Positions 1 through 10,035 of a DNA stretch of 64,000 nt are shown here, piece after piece; within the stretch, counting starts at the first letter, position 1; every line of letters begins with the position of its first letter. This DNA is from Fretibacterium sp. OH1220_COT-178 (lineage in GTDB: Bacteria > Synergistota > Synergistia > Synergistales > Aminobacteriaceae). The notes under the pieces were generated by a model that ran no database searches, was not told the origin of the DNA, and was given only the letters and a program-made list of their open reading frames with translations. The stretch covers positions 1 to 64,000 of the forward strand of contig NZ_RQYL01000001.1 of assembly GCF_003860125.1 (NCBI RefSeq). Reading direction: 5' to 3'. The position numbers were made by a program, and so were the translations under genes.

Positions 1-58
1 CGATAAAACAGCAAGACTTTCGTCCATTCGGAATCGAAAATTCCAACGGACTCCGTCT

Positions 59-1585
<1,527 letters not shown>

Positions 1586-1697
1586 TGTTACATGACGTTT
1601 TGCCTGTGTTTATACGCTGTATTCTTTTGTCAAGTTATAGAAACGACGAACCCCTTCGTCCATCGCCTCGTCGTCGCCCTGACGAGCAACGCGAGGT

Positions 1698-1726
1698 AAT
1701 ATACCATGGCATTTCTCAAAATGCAA
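1698..1726 (-). promoter_or_regulatory. 16S rRNA promoter
   Basis: Read on the minus strand this is TTGCAT, a 17-base spacer, then TATATT, placed about 115 bases upstream of the 16S 5' end. A second TTGACA-like element occurs at 1628-1633, but no -10 is found at the right distance. The stretch 1586-1904 between 16S and the cupin gene holds this promoter, the 16S leader and the cupin ribosome binding site; I see no gene in it. Confidence 0.55.
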
Positions 1727-1904
1727 GCATCCTAAATGGACTTAATTTTGAGACTATTACTCTCTCTTGCCGCTTTGCCCTTCACTTCATTATTCCATGG
1801 ATTCCAACACCAGGGAAAAGGGTATAATTCCCGGGGGAATGCCGCCACCCGTGCCACATCGGCGGCTCCAAACGATCCGAATCACGGAAAGGAAGGGATG
1901 CGTC

Positions 1905-2258
1905 GTGCTGTTCAAAAAGGCCGAACAGAAACGGCTTGTAAGACGGGAAATCCAAGGGGGCAAAGGAGAGGCTCACTGCCTCTACGCCATATCCAAAGGG
2001 GAGGGGCCCGAGAAAAGCCGTTTCAAGATGGCGGCAACGATGACCCTCGACCCGGGGGCCAGCATCGGAATCCACACCCACGAAACCGACGAGGAGATTT
2101 ACGTCATCCTCTCCGGCAAGGGGATGTACACGGACGACGACGGATCCCGAAGCGAAGTTGGCCCCGGCGACATCACCCTGACCATGCGGGGACAGAAACA
2201 TGGGCTCGAGGTCTCGAACGACGGACCTCTCACACTGCTGGCGTTCATTGCGGAATAA
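1905..2258 (+). CDS. Small cupin-domain protein
   Basis: Protein of 117 residues, a single-domain cupin. The first cupin motif is visible as GIHTHETDEEIYVILSGKG, with His57, His59 and Glu63 as likely metal ligands. The second motif follows as VGPGDI with His99 near RGQKHGL. The GTG start at 1905 is chosen because a ggaagg-type site sits about 8 bases upstream and the upstream extension reads like leader sequence. Small cupins of this type serve as sugar-phosphate isomerases, dioxygenases or sensors, and the sequence does not say which. The gene stands alone between the 16S promoter and a shared terminator. Confidence 0.85.
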   Translation: MLFKKAEQKRLVRREIQGGKGEAHCLYAISKGEGPEKSRFKMAATMTLDPGASIGIHTHETDEEIYVILSGKGMYTDDDGSRSEVGPGDITLTMRGQKHGLEVSNDGPLTLLAFIAE

Positions 2259-2269
2259 AAGACAAGAGA

Positions 2270-2295
2270 AAGGGGATGACGTCGGTCATCCCCTT
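2270..2295. terminator. Bidirectional terminator hairpin
   Basis: A perfect 11-bp stem (aaggggatgac / gtcatcccctt) with a 4-base loop lies between the convergent cupin and ferredoxin genes. T-rich flanks follow on both strands, so it can end both transcripts. Confidence 0.75.
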
Positions 2296-2309
2296 CGTGT
2301 TTTGATCCC

Positions 2310-2483
2310 CTACTGGGAAATGGCGCTCACCGGACAGGCCGACACGCAACTCCCACACTCGATGCAGGTATCGGGGTTGACCTTCGCCTTGCCGTCCGTC
2401 ATCGCAATAGCTTCAACCGGACACGTCCCAACGCACGCCTCGCACCCTACGCAGGTGCCGGCGTCAACAACCGCTTTGGCCAT
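2310..2483 (-). CDS. 2[4Fe-4S] ferredoxin
   Basis: A 57-residue bacterial ferredoxin with two complete cluster-binding motifs, CVGCEACVGTCP at residues 11-22 and CIECGSCVSACP at 40-51 (CxxCxxCxxxCP). This is the low-potential electron carrier used in anaerobes by pyruvate:ferredoxin, 2-oxoacid:ferredoxin and hydrogenase systems. The ATG at 2483 is preceded by an AAGGAGGAATC site at good spacing. It is transcribed alone from an extended -10 promoter about 70 bases upstream and ends at the hairpin at 2270-2295. Confidence 0.95.
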   Translation of the reverse strand: MAKAVVDAGTCVGCEACVGTCPVEAIAMTDGKAKVNPDTCIECGSCVSACPVSAISQ

Positions 2484-2550
2484 CTGAATGATTCCTCCTT
2501 GTTCGTATTCTGAAAAAGTCGTTCAAAACCCCCACAGTTTTGACGTCGTC

Positions 2551-2559
2551 ATTATAGCA
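2551..2559 (-). promoter_or_regulatory. Extended -10 promoter of the ferredoxin gene
   Basis: On the minus strand the site reads TGCTATAAT, a consensus extended -10. No clear -35 is seen. It lies about 70 bases upstream of the ferredoxin ATG. The same 10-base string recurs at 27951. Confidence 0.5.
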
Positions 2560-2591
2560 CAGCGCAGAATCCCAGCCCCAAACCGTCTCCT

Positions 2592-3608
2592 CTAGGTCAT
2601 GCGATGTATGGCATGCGACGCGAAGGGCAGGATGTCCCAGATCGTCTCCGCCTGGCCGCCAGGATAGTTCCGAAGCGCCTCCAAGCTGACGCTCCAGATC
2701 TCGAGGGGCGTCGCCGTCCCCGGCAGGAAACGAGCCACAGGCTCCAGGAGCTCCAAGCAGCGCCGAGCCTCTCCCTCCCCCGCGAAGGCGAAGAGGAGCC
2801 AGTTGACGCCGTCCTGATCCAGTGCGTCCAGGTCGACGTAGCCCGGGAGGTAGAGCCGCCTCAGCATCGTCAGAAACATGTGGAACTCGCCCACCCTCTC
2901 CAGATAGGCGGACAGGTTCTCGCCGACCGGGGGCGGCATGAAGGAGAAGAGGAAACGATCGGTATTGAACAGTCGGCAGGGATCTGCGGGAGGCTGCGGA
3001 AACGCGGCATAGGCCTGAAAATCGTAACGACTTTTGTAAAGAAGGTCGAACTCCGCCTCGCACAGACTCGGGATGTTCGCGCTCACCCACGCACGAACCG
3101 CCTCGGACGATGGGGGCGGGCGACGGCGTGCAGCCGCCCCCATCTCGGGGAAATCCTCCGCCATCCTCTCAAAAGCGGGGGCCTCCGGATAACGCCAAAC
3201 CAGGCCATCCTCACGAAGGACGAACAGATCCTCCCCCGTCAGGTCGGGGACCGCGAACCGGAACGGGGCGACGTATTCCTTCACCCCCCACCGCTGCAGG
3301 TGCCGTCTGTCCAAAAGCAGCATCAGATCACACCGCAGGGCGGACCGTTCACGGTTCGGCCCCGGGTCTCCCGGCTGCAGGGGCAGGCCATACCTTTCTG
3401 CGGCCTCGACAAATCGTTCCCTTCCCTCGGCCGAGAGACTATAGATCTCCCTCTCGAACTCCAGCAGCCCCTCGCCGACCAGGGAATCGGCCATCCTCCG
3501 GTCCAATCCCGCCATGTCCAGCATCGGCCGCGTCCAACAGGGGTACTGCCCGTCGAAGGAGAGCAGCAGACCTTCCCTATCCGATTCCAAGGGACCTCGC
3601 CTCCTCAT
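2592..3608 (-). CDS. Unrecognised cytoplasmic protein
   Basis: Protein of up to 338 residues that I do not recognise. There is no signal peptide or membrane segment. The N-terminal third looks like a winged-helix or MarR-like fold: it has short helices and the phrase LDMAGLDRRMADSLVGEGLL, then a basic ERFVEAAERYG helix. The remainder is rich in Leu, Phe and Arg, with no catalytic motif I can name. Start choice is uncertain: ATG at 3608 has a weak GGGGAA site, while TTG at 3590 follows AGGAGG at 9 bases and fits the habit of this genome. It is separated from the ferredoxin gene by that gene's promoter. Confidence 0.7.
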   Translation of the reverse strand: MRRRGPLESDREGLLLSFDGQYPCWTRPMLDMAGLDRRMADSLVGEGLLEFEREIYSLSAEGRERFVEAAERYGLPLQPGDPGPNRERSALRCDLMLLLDRRHLQRWGVKEYVAPFRFAVPDLTGEDLFVLREDGLVWRYPEAPAFERMAEDFPEMGAAARRRPPPSSEAVRAWVSANIPSLCEAEFDLLYKSRYDFQAYAAFPQPPADPCRLFNTDRFLFSFMPPPVGENLSAYLERVGEFHMFLTMLRRLYLPGYVDLDALDQDGVNWLLFAFAGEGEARRCLELLEPVARFLPGTATPLEIWSVSLEALRNYPGGQAETIWDILPFASHAIHRMT

Positions 3609-3695
3609 CTCGTTCCCCAGTCATGCGGACGATAAAAGGATGCAGGCGCCAGGTCCTCGCACGATATGAAGCCCGAAACGCCTACCCTTCTCCGC

Positions 3696-4781
3696 CTAAG
3701 GCTCCAGGTGCTCCACTCCGAACTTGTCGGCGTACTCGTCCAGGCGCTTCCAGGTGGCGGGATCGAGCCATATCCCCTCCTTCAGCGCCTTCTCCCGGCG
3801 TTCGAACTCCTTCTCGCCATGAATATAGATGCGCTCCTGTCCCTCCGCCTTGGGGCTCGAACGGATGCGGTCCAGGATTTCGGACACATGCCTCTGCACC
3901 GCCCGGGCGTCGCCGAACAGATCCATGCGCATGACCTGGAAGCAATGGCAGATTCCACAGCCGTCACCGTAGGTCTCGAAGGAGGGCGTTCCCATGGAGA
4001 GCCCCGAGGTCAGGAGCTCGACGAGCAGGCCGAGCCCGTACCCCTTGTGCCCTCCATGGGTCTCGGTGGCCCCTCCCAGGTAGAGCTGCCCGCCGTAAGG
4101 GCTCTTGTTCTTCCGGTTGATGTCCGCGACGGAGATTGCGTCCGTGGTGTCCACGCCCTTCTCGTCGACGGCCCACCCCACCGGCATGGTCCCGCCGCGC
4201 CGCGCCGCGACCTCGATCTTGCCCAGCGCGACGGTCGTCGTCGCCATATCCAGCATGAAGTGCGGCTTCCTTCCGATGGGGATGGCCACACAGATCGGAT
4301 TCGTCCCCAACAGGCGCTCCTTTCCAAAGAGCGGGATCGCCGCCCTCAAGGTGTTGGTGAACGCCCAGCCGATCATCCCCCGATCGGCCGCCAGCTCCGC
4401 CCAGTAACCCGCCATGCCGAAATGGCAGGAGTCGCGGACCACCGTCATGCAGGTCCCGTTCTGCTCCGCCTTCTCCAGCGTGCGGTCCATCGCCATCTTC
4501 GAGACGGGAAAGCCAGGCGCCCTGTTCCCCTGGACCACCAGGGATATCGGCGTTTCGTGCACAATCTCGGGCCTGGCCTCCGGTATGTTCTTGCCGTCCC
4601 ATACCTCGTTGGCATACATACTGACCCGGGCCACCCCATGAGAGGCGTGTCCGCGGGCGTCCGCCTCGACCAGCACCTCGGCGGTGATCTCGGCGGATTC
4701 CCTGGGGTATTTCAGCCCCACCTCGAACATCCTCTGCATATACCCCCTCAATTTATCGTAGCCGACCGTCGTCCGATCCAT
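3696..4781 (-). CDS. Ldh-family NAD(P)H-dependent oxidoreductase
   Basis: Protein of 361 residues of the malate/L-lactate dehydrogenase type 2 family (YlbC, YiaK, AllD, ComC relatives). It lacks a Rossmann GxGxxG motif, as the family does. Recognisable family blocks are EADARGHASHGVARV near residues 39-53, VVRDSCHFGMAGYWA with the catalytic-type His, LLGTNPICVAIP, and GGHKGYGLGLLVELL. Members reduce or oxidise 2-keto or 2-hydroxy acids such as diketogulonate, sulfolactate, ureidoglycolate or malate. The substrate here is unknown. It is divergent from a zinc dehydrogenase and near a TRAP transporter, so a role in catabolism of an imported hydroxy or sugar acid is likely. Confidence 0.9.
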   Translation of the reverse strand: MDRTTVGYDKLRGYMQRMFEVGLKYPRESAEITAEVLVEADARGHASHGVARVSMYANEVWDGKNIPEARPEIVHETPISLVVQGNRAPGFPVSKMAMDRTLEKAEQNGTCMTVVRDSCHFGMAGYWAELAADRGMIGWAFTNTLRAAIPLFGKERLLGTNPICVAIPIGRKPHFMLDMATTTVALGKIEVAARRGGTMPVGWAVDEKGVDTTDAISVADINRKNKSPYGGQLYLGGATETHGGHKGYGLGLLVELLTSGLSMGTPSFETYGDGCGICHCFQVMRMDLFGDARAVQRHVSEILDRIRSSPKAEGQERIYIHGEKEFERREKALKEGIWLDPATWKRLDEYADKFGVEHLEP

Positions 4782-4862
4782 ACCTCAGCCATCTCCTTTC
4801 TGGATTGAGGCCCGTTTTCGCCCCGACGCCTTCTGTTCACCTTCAAGAAGCTCTCTCATGGC

Positions 4863-4871
4863 ATTTTAGCA
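4863..4871 (-). promoter_or_regulatory. Extended -10 promoter of the Ldh-family gene
   Basis: The minus strand reads TGCTAAAAT about 80 bases upstream of the ATG at 4781. No good -35 is present. It matches the TGCTA(A/T)AAT pattern found before several other genes in the window. Confidence 0.4.
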
Positions 4872-4981
4872 CAATGAAAGAGAGGCATCTTTTCCGCTCC
4901 CAACCGAATTTTTGTCCTCAAATTCGCCCCTTGAGATGGTACAATTGCGGTGTATGCACTGCACAAAGGAGGCCTTTCCTT

Positions 4982-5992
4982 TTGAAAGCCGTCTACGTCG
5001 AAAAACCGGGAAATCTGAAGATCGTGGATCTGCCGATCCCCAAGCCGGAGCCCGGCGAGGTCCTCGTCCGCGTCCGGGCCGCCGGGATCTGCGGCTCCGA
5101 CATGCACATCTATCACGGCACCAACCCTCTGGCGAAATATCCGCGCATCATCGGCCACGAGTTTGCCGGCGAGATAGCGGAGCCTGGGACGGGCGTGACC
5201 GGGCTGGCCGAGGGGGACCGCGTCTCCGTCGATCCCGTCACGAGCTGCGGGAAGTGCTATCCCTGCACCATCGGACGCCCCAACGTCTGTTCCGTCCTCA
5301 GCGTCTTCGGGGTCCACAGGGACGGGGGCATGGCGGAATACGTCCGCGTCCCCGCCGAGAACGTCCACAGGATCCCCGACTCTTGGTCCTGGAACAAGGC
5401 CGCAATGGTCGAACCCTTCTCCATCTCCGCCAACGTAATGGATCGGACGGAATGCACGAAGGGGGATCGGGTCCTGATCCTGGGGGCCGGACCGATCGGC
5501 CTGACGATGCTCATGGGCGCAGTCCATCTTGGAGCGGAGGTTGCAGTGGCCGACGTCCTCGACTCCCGCCTCGATGCCGCCCGATCCTTGGGAGCAGCCC
5601 TGACCGTCAACACCAAGGAAAACGACCTGGAAAAAGCCATAGCGGACTGGACCCAAGGGGTCGGCGCCTCCGTCGTCATCGACGCGGCCTGCGTCCCCGA
5701 GCTCTTCGCCTCGCTCCTCGGGATGGCCTCCCCGGCAGGACGAGTCGCCCATCTGGGTTTTTCCGAGCGCCCTGCGCAGTTTCTCCCCCTGGACATCACC
5801 AAGAAGGAGCTGACGATCTGCGGGTCAAGGCTGAGTCGGCGCATGTTCCCGCGGGTCATCGACTGGTTCTCGAACGGGGTCGATCCCGAAAAGCTCGTCT
5901 CCCACACCTTTCCGGTCGAACGGGTCGAGGAAGCCTTCCGCCTGATCGAGGAGAGACCCCTCGAGACGAGCAAGGTGCTGCTCACCTTCTGA
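4982..5992 (+). CDS. Zinc-dependent alcohol dehydrogenase (MDR family)
   Basis: Protein of 336 residues, a medium-chain zinc dehydrogenase like sorbitol, threonine or galactitol dehydrogenases. The catalytic zinc ligands are in GICGSDMH and IIGHEFAGE. Structural zinc cysteines are CGKCYPCTIGRPNVC; the family normally has four closely spaced cysteines, all present here. The NAD-binding loop is VLILGAGPIG. The start is TTG at 4982, nine bases after a strong AAAGGAGG; the longer upstream reading frame has no support. It is divergent from the Ldh-family gene and upstream of the TRAP genes. Substrate is unknown, probably a polyol or sugar acid. Confidence 0.93.
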   Translation: MKAVYVEKPGNLKIVDLPIPKPEPGEVLVRVRAAGICGSDMHIYHGTNPLAKYPRIIGHEFAGEIAEPGTGVTGLAEGDRVSVDPVTSCGKCYPCTIGRPNVCSVLSVFGVHRDGGMAEYVRVPAENVHRIPDSWSWNKAAMVEPFSISANVMDRTECTKGDRVLILGAGPIGLTMLMGAVHLGAEVAVADVLDSRLDAARSLGAALTVNTKENDLEKAIADWTQGVGASVVIDAACVPELFASLLGMASPAGRVAHLGFSERPAQFLPLDITKKELTICGSRLSRRMFPRVIDWFSNGVDPEKLVSHTFPVERVEEAFRLIEERPLETSKVLLTF

Positions 5993-6109
5993 CACCCCTG
6001 AAGTTGTTCGTACACCCTCCCGCGGGCGGAATTCCCAAAGGCCGAGACGGGGCCGTGAGGCGCCGAATCGCGACATCATATCCATCATCTTCAAGGAGGC
6101 TGTGAGGAA

Positions 6110-7096
6110 ATGAAGGCACGGAACTGGATTCTGGTGAGCGTCATGGTGTTTTCTCTCTTGCTGGCGGGGCGCGCCCATGCGGCGCCGGAGTACACGCTGA
6201 AGCTTGGCCATCTCGCCAACGAAAACCACTCCTGGCACAAGGGGGCGCTCAAGTTCGCCGAGGAGGTCGAGAAGCTCAGCGGCGGCCGCGTTGTTTGCCA
6301 GGTCTTCGCCAACGAGGAGCTCGGCAACGAGATGGACACCATCCAAGCCATCCACACGGGGATCGCCCACATGGTCATCACCGGGGAGTCCATGCAGAAC
6401 TGGGCCCCGAAATGTGCTCTGATCGCCGTACCCTACATGATCCGAAGCGCGGAACACCTCCAAAAGGTGCTCGATGGAGAGATCGGCGCGGAGATCGCCA
6501 AGGAGGTCGTCGAGAAGGTGAAGCTGCGCCCCGTTTCGGCCTTCGTGCGCGCGCCCCGCAACCTCACCAGCAACCGTCCCATCAAGGCGCCGGGCGAGCT
6601 GAACGGGTTCAAGCTGAGGGTGCCCAACGTCCCCCTCTTCGTGAAGGTCTGGGAGGCGCTCGGGGCAAAACCCACGCCCATGGCGTTCTCCGAGGTCTTT
6701 ACGTCCCTGCAGCAGAACATCATCGACGGACAGGAGAACCCGCTTGACCTGATCCGCAGCGCCTCGCTCTACGAGGTTCAGAAGTGCGTCAACCTTACCG
6801 AGCACGTCTACGGCTGGATCTACCTGGCCATCGGCGAAGATTTCTTCCAGAAACTGCCCGAGGACCTTCAGAAGGCGGTTCTGGAGGCCGGAAAGGCCGC
6901 TCAGGCTTACGAACACGAGCTCTTCCTGTCCAATATCGCGGAGGACGAGAGGTTCCTGAAGGAGAAGGGCATGGAGTTCGTGACCGTGGACAAGGCTGCC
7001 TTTGCGGCCCTTGCGGGCCCGGCCGTCGAGGAGTTTCTGAAGACGAAGCCCGCCGACGTGCTGGAGCTCTACAAGAAGATCGTGAGCCTTCAGTAG
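6110..7096 (+). CDS. dctP: TRAP transporter substrate-binding protein, DctP family
   Basis: Periplasmic binding protein of 328 residues with a cleavable signal peptide (hydrophobic residues 7-23, likely cut after AHA). Family features: YTLKLGHLANENHSWHKGALKFAEEVEKL at the N-terminus (start of the ligand domain), the conserved Arg in LTSNRPIKAPGELNGFKLRV that binds the substrate carboxylate, and PLDLIRSASLYEVQKCVNLTEH near residue 210. It delivers a carboxylate, probably a sugar or hydroxy acid, to the DctQM membrane pair that follows. An AAGGAGG site 10 bases upstream supports the ATG. A hairpin after the stop probably lets this gene be made in excess over dctQM. Confidence 0.95.
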   Translation: MKARNWILVSVMVFSLLLAGRAHAAPEYTLKLGHLANENHSWHKGALKFAEEVEKLSGGRVVCQVFANEELGNEMDTIQAIHTGIAHMVITGESMQNWAPKCALIAVPYMIRSAEHLQKVLDGEIGAEIAKEVVEKVKLRPVSAFVRAPRNLTSNRPIKAPGELNGFKLRVPNVPLFVKVWEALGAKPTPMAFSEVFTSLQQNIIDGQENPLDLIRSASLYEVQKCVNLTEHVYGWIYLAIGEDFFQKLPEDLQKAVLEAGKAAQAYEHELFLSNIAEDERFLKEKGMEFVTVDKAAFAALAGPAVEEFLKTKPADVLELYKKIVSLQ

Positions 7097-7108
7097 GGGT
7101 ATCGCCGC

Positions 7109-7155
7109 GACGACAACCGAAGGCGCCGCCTGCGCGCCTTCGGTTGTCGTCTTTT
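7109..7155 (+). terminator. Attenuator-like terminator between dctP and dctQ
   Basis: A stem of about 18 bp (gacgacaaccgaaggcgc and its complement) with a short loop, followed by TTTT, lies in the 85-base gap between dctP and dctQ. It looks like a partial terminator giving more binding protein than permease, as in many binding-protein operons. Confidence 0.8.
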
Positions 7156-7181
7156 ATCGAAGCCATTGGGGGAGGATGTCC

Positions 7182-7661
7182 TTGCTCAAGAAATTTTTGG
7201 AGCGAACGTTGGAATGGACCTCGTCGCTCTGCTTCGCCGGCTTGATAGCCGTGGTGCTGCTCCAGGTGTTCGCGCGGCTGTTCCTGGCCCGATCCCCGCA
7301 TTGGACCGAGGAAGCCTCCCGCTTTCTGATGCTCTACATGGTGGCCTTTGCCTCCGGGCTCGCCGCAAGGGACCGCGCCTACGTCAACGTCGATTTTCTC
7401 CTCAACATGTTCAAGGGGCGTCTCAGAGCTTTCGTCGACCTCTGCATCGACCTCCTGTCCATCGTCCTGATGGTCACCATTGCCCGGTATGGCTGGGACA
7501 ACGCGATGGTCGGGCGAATCCAGACCTCGGCCTCCCTGTCGATTCCGATGCACCTCGTCTTCATGGCCGTGGTGTTGCATGCCGTCAGTGTGGCCTTCTA
7601 CACCGCCATTCACATCATCGACGACCTGGCCGCCCTGTTCGGTCAAAGGAGGTCCTCATGA
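7182..7661 (+). CDS. dctQ: TRAP transporter small permease DctQ
   Basis: Integral membrane protein of about 159 residues with four predicted membrane helices, the hallmark of the DctQ subunit. The family motif WTEEASRFLMLYMVAFASG is present, as is the later IARYGWDNAMVGRIQTSASLSIPM. It forms the membrane complex with DctM. The nearest ATG (7176) abuts GGGGGAGG with no spacer, so TTG at 7182, six bases after GGAGG, is the better start. Its last codons overlap the dctM start (ATGA), and they contain the AAAGGAGG site used by dctM. Confidence 0.92.
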   Translation: MLKKFLERTLEWTSSLCFAGLIAVVLLQVFARLFLARSPHWTEEASRFLMLYMVAFASGLAARDRAYVNVDFLLNMFKGRLRAFVDLCIDLLSIVLMVTIARYGWDNAMVGRIQTSASLSIPMHLVFMAVVLHAVSVAFYTAIHIIDDLAALFGQRRSS

Positions 7662-8929
7662 TCACGGTGCTGTTCCTGAGCTTCATCATATTCTTGTTCA
7701 TGGGGGTCCCCGTAGCCTTCTCCCTGGGATTGTCCTCCCTGATCTATCTCGTGGGGTCGGGAATTCCCCTGATGGTCATCCCGCAGCGTATGTTCGCGGG
7801 GATCAACTCCTTCACCCTGCTCTGCATCCCGGGGTTCATCCTGGCCGGAAACCTGATGAATCGGGGCGGCATCTCCGATCGGATCATCGCCTTCGCCAAC
7901 ATTTTGGTCGGGCCCATCCGAGGCGGACTGGCCCAGGCGAACGTCGTGGCCTCCATGGTCTTCGCCGGAGTCTCCGGCACCGCCGTGGCGGACACCGCCT
8001 CCTTGGGCTCCCTGCTCATTCCCGCGATGCACAAGGAGGGCTACGATCTGGAGTTCTCCTGCGCCGTCACCGCGTCGAGCTCCTGCATCGGCCCCATCAT
8101 CCCCCCCTCCATGCCGATGATCATCGCGGGGACCCTGACGGGGCTCTCGGTCGGAAAACTCTTCCTGGCCGGGGCCGTTCCGGGCATTCTGATGGGGCTT
8201 CTGATGATGATCGTGACCGCGGTTCTCTCCGCCAGGCGCGGTTATCCCAAGGGGGAAAGGCCCTCGTGGAGGAAGTTCTGGCACGAGTTCTACGGGGGCA
8301 TCTGGGCCCTCATGATGATGGTCCTGATCTTCGCCGGCATCCTGAGCGGCTGGTTCAGCCCCACGGAGGCCGCAATCGTGGCCTGCATCTACGCCATGTT
8401 CGTCGGATTGTTCGTCTACAAGGACCTCAAGCTTCGGGACCTCCCGCAGGTGCTCAAGGAGTCGGCCATCATGTCCGCGGCCATCATCACCCTGGTGGGA
8501 CTGGCCAACGTCTTTGCCTGGATCCTGGCGAGCGAGCGCATCCCCCAGACGATCGCCCGAGCCATGATGTCCCTGACGAGCAACAAGTACGTGATCATTC
8601 TGCTCGTCAACATCTTCCTGCTCTTCGTGGGCATGTTCATGGAGACGATCGCGGCCCTGATGACGCTCTTCCCCACCCTGCTGGCGGTCCTGACCCAGGT
8701 GAGCGTCGACCCCATCCAGTGCGCCATGATCTGCGTCCTGAACCTCATCATCGGCTTGATCACCCCGCCCGTGGGAATCTGTCTCTTCGTGGCCTCCAGC
8801 ATCGGCAAGATCCCGGTGAACCGGATCGTCTCAGCAAACCTCCCCTATCTTCTGGTCTGCCTTCTGGTGCTGGCCCTGGTCTCCTTCATCCCCGCCGTCT
8901 CCACCTGGTTGCCCTCGATGCTGATGTAA
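7658..8929 (+). CDS. dctM: TRAP transporter large permease DctM
   Basis: Polytopic protein of 423 residues with about 12 membrane segments, of the DctM large-subunit family (ion transporter superfamily). Family signatures include MGVPVAFSLGLSS near the N-terminus, MVFAGVSGTAVADTASLG, SSCIGPIIPPSMPMIIAG, and LITPPVGICLFVASSIGK near the C-terminus, with the paired discontinuous-helix motifs expected for Na+-coupled transport. The start codon overlaps the dctQ stop. It is the last gene of the TRAP operon. Downstream is the convergent PgsW-like gene, with about 110 bases between them and no clear terminator. Confidence 0.95.
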   Translation: MITVLFLSFIIFLFMGVPVAFSLGLSSLIYLVGSGIPLMVIPQRMFAGINSFTLLCIPGFILAGNLMNRGGISDRIIAFANILVGPIRGGLAQANVVASMVFAGVSGTAVADTASLGSLLIPAMHKEGYDLEFSCAVTASSSCIGPIIPPSMPMIIAGTLTGLSVGKLFLAGAVPGILMGLLMMIVTAVLSARRGYPKGERPSWRKFWHEFYGGIWALMMMVLIFAGILSGWFSPTEAAIVACIYAMFVGLFVYKDLKLRDLPQVLKESAIMSAAIITLVGLANVFAWILASERIPQTIARAMMSLTSNKYVIILLVNIFLLFVGMFMETIAALMTLFPTLLAVLTQVSVDPIQCAMICVLNLIIGLITPPVGICLFVASSIGKIPVNRIVSANLPYLLVCLLVLALVSFIPAVSTWLPSMLM

Positions 8930-9043
8930 GGCTTTTGATGCAAAGCCTCTATCCTATTTTTAGTTTTGGGGGAGCGCCGGATATCCTCGGCCCTCCCCTG
9001 CCGACAGGATCCTGTGCCTCAAAGAGCCCGGGGACTACGAGCA

Positions 9044-9937
9044 TCATTCCTCTCCATAAGGGATTCCGAAATCCCGACAGATCCCCTTGGCATAGAGCAG
9101 GTGCACCACCGGGACACCCCGTTCGAGATATTCGAAGATCAGCCCCCGTTCATTTCCCTGAGGGACGGATACGGGCCTTTCCAGCAACCCGTACCCCACC
9201 TCCAGCACGCGCTCGGACAGCCCCATGCTGGTCCAGGCGCCGCCGCAGTTGACGAAACAGCGGATGGGGCGCGGCGTCTCCCCGAAAATCTCAAGTCGCC
9301 TGCGGATCGCCTCGGCAAGGCCGGCCGCTTCAATTTTTTCCTCGCACCGGGAATCCAGCAGGACACGCAAGGTCGGCAGGGGATCCTCCAGCAGAACCTC
9401 CCCCATCCGGTCCCAGGCTCCGCCGGGCGCGACGGCCCGCAGGCGTGTCCGCAGCAACCCCGACGCGTTCAGGAGATCCAGCATCACGGGAAACGTGAAC
9501 TCCGGCTGCGTGCCCCCATACATGGAGGACCCGTAGGAGAAGACAAATTGCACGTGGACGCCCAACGTCTCGGCGGCGCAGAGCGCCGCCAGGCAAAAAC
9601 CCGGAAAGGACGCGCTGGCATTGACGGCCACCCAGTCCCCGGAGGCGACCCCAGCGCGGCGCAGATATTCCGCCACGGCATCCGCCATCTCGGGCCGGGC
9701 CGCGGCCCGCTTGTCGGCCAGCTCCCCCAGACTGGTCGTCAGAGGGGAGAACTCCACGCCGATCAGGCCGCTCCGGCCGGGGTCCGCCTCCGGATCGAAC
9801 AGGCCGCGCCGCTCCTTCTCCGCACATATCAGCGCCTCGCATTGCCGCATCAGATCGGAGGCCGGACCGCGCTCCAGCGCCCGCGCCGGACCTGTCGCCA
9901 GGAAAAGCCCCAGCAGGAAAACAGCTATTTTTCTCAC
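9044..9937 (-). CDS. PgsW-like poly-gamma-glutamate system protein
   Basis: Protein of about 297 residues with an N-terminal signal peptide or anchor (IAVFLLGLFLATGPARALERG). From memory it matches the 'poly-gamma-glutamate system protein' family: LIGVEFSPLTTSLGELADKR near the N-terminus, VNASASFPGFCLAALCAAE, SYGSSMYGGTQPEFTFPVML, and FVNCGGAWTSMG near the C-terminus are the family's conserved blocks. The GTG at 9937 fits the secretory leader; its ribosome site is weak. It is last in a six-gene cluster that includes a C69 dipeptidase and an M14 enzyme. No PgsB or PgsC homologue is seen nearby, so a role in polymer synthesis is not shown. Confidence 0.75.
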   Translation of the reverse strand: MRKIAVFLLGLFLATGPARALERGPASDLMRQCEALICAEKERRGLFDPEADPGRSGLIGVEFSPLTTSLGELADKRAAARPEMADAVAEYLRRAGVASGDWVAVNASASFPGFCLAALCAAETLGVHVQFVFSYGSSMYGGTQPEFTFPVMLDLLNASGLLRTRLRAVAPGGAWDRMGEVLLEDPLPTLRVLLDSRCEEKIEAAGLAEAIRRRLEIFGETPRPIRCFVNCGGAWTSMGLSERVLEVGYGLLERPVSVPQGNERGLIFEYLERGVPVVHLLYAKGICRDFGIPYGEE

Positions 9938-10035
9938 ATTCTTGGTCCCCCCGCAAGGACGCTCGGAAATTTCGTCCCCCGCCCCGGCATAAAAGACGGA
10001 GCAGCCCGTCGGCTGCTCCGTCTCGGTTGCTGCGC

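Noticed and set aside
1628-1633. TTGACA near the 16S 5' end as a second promoter
   Set aside because: The nearest TATAAA-like element is only 13 bases away, and no -10 is found at 16-18 bases.
3666-4808. Plus-strand frame of 380 codons opposite the Ldh-family gene
   Set aside because: A shadow; the minus-strand frame shows family motifs and a ribosome site.
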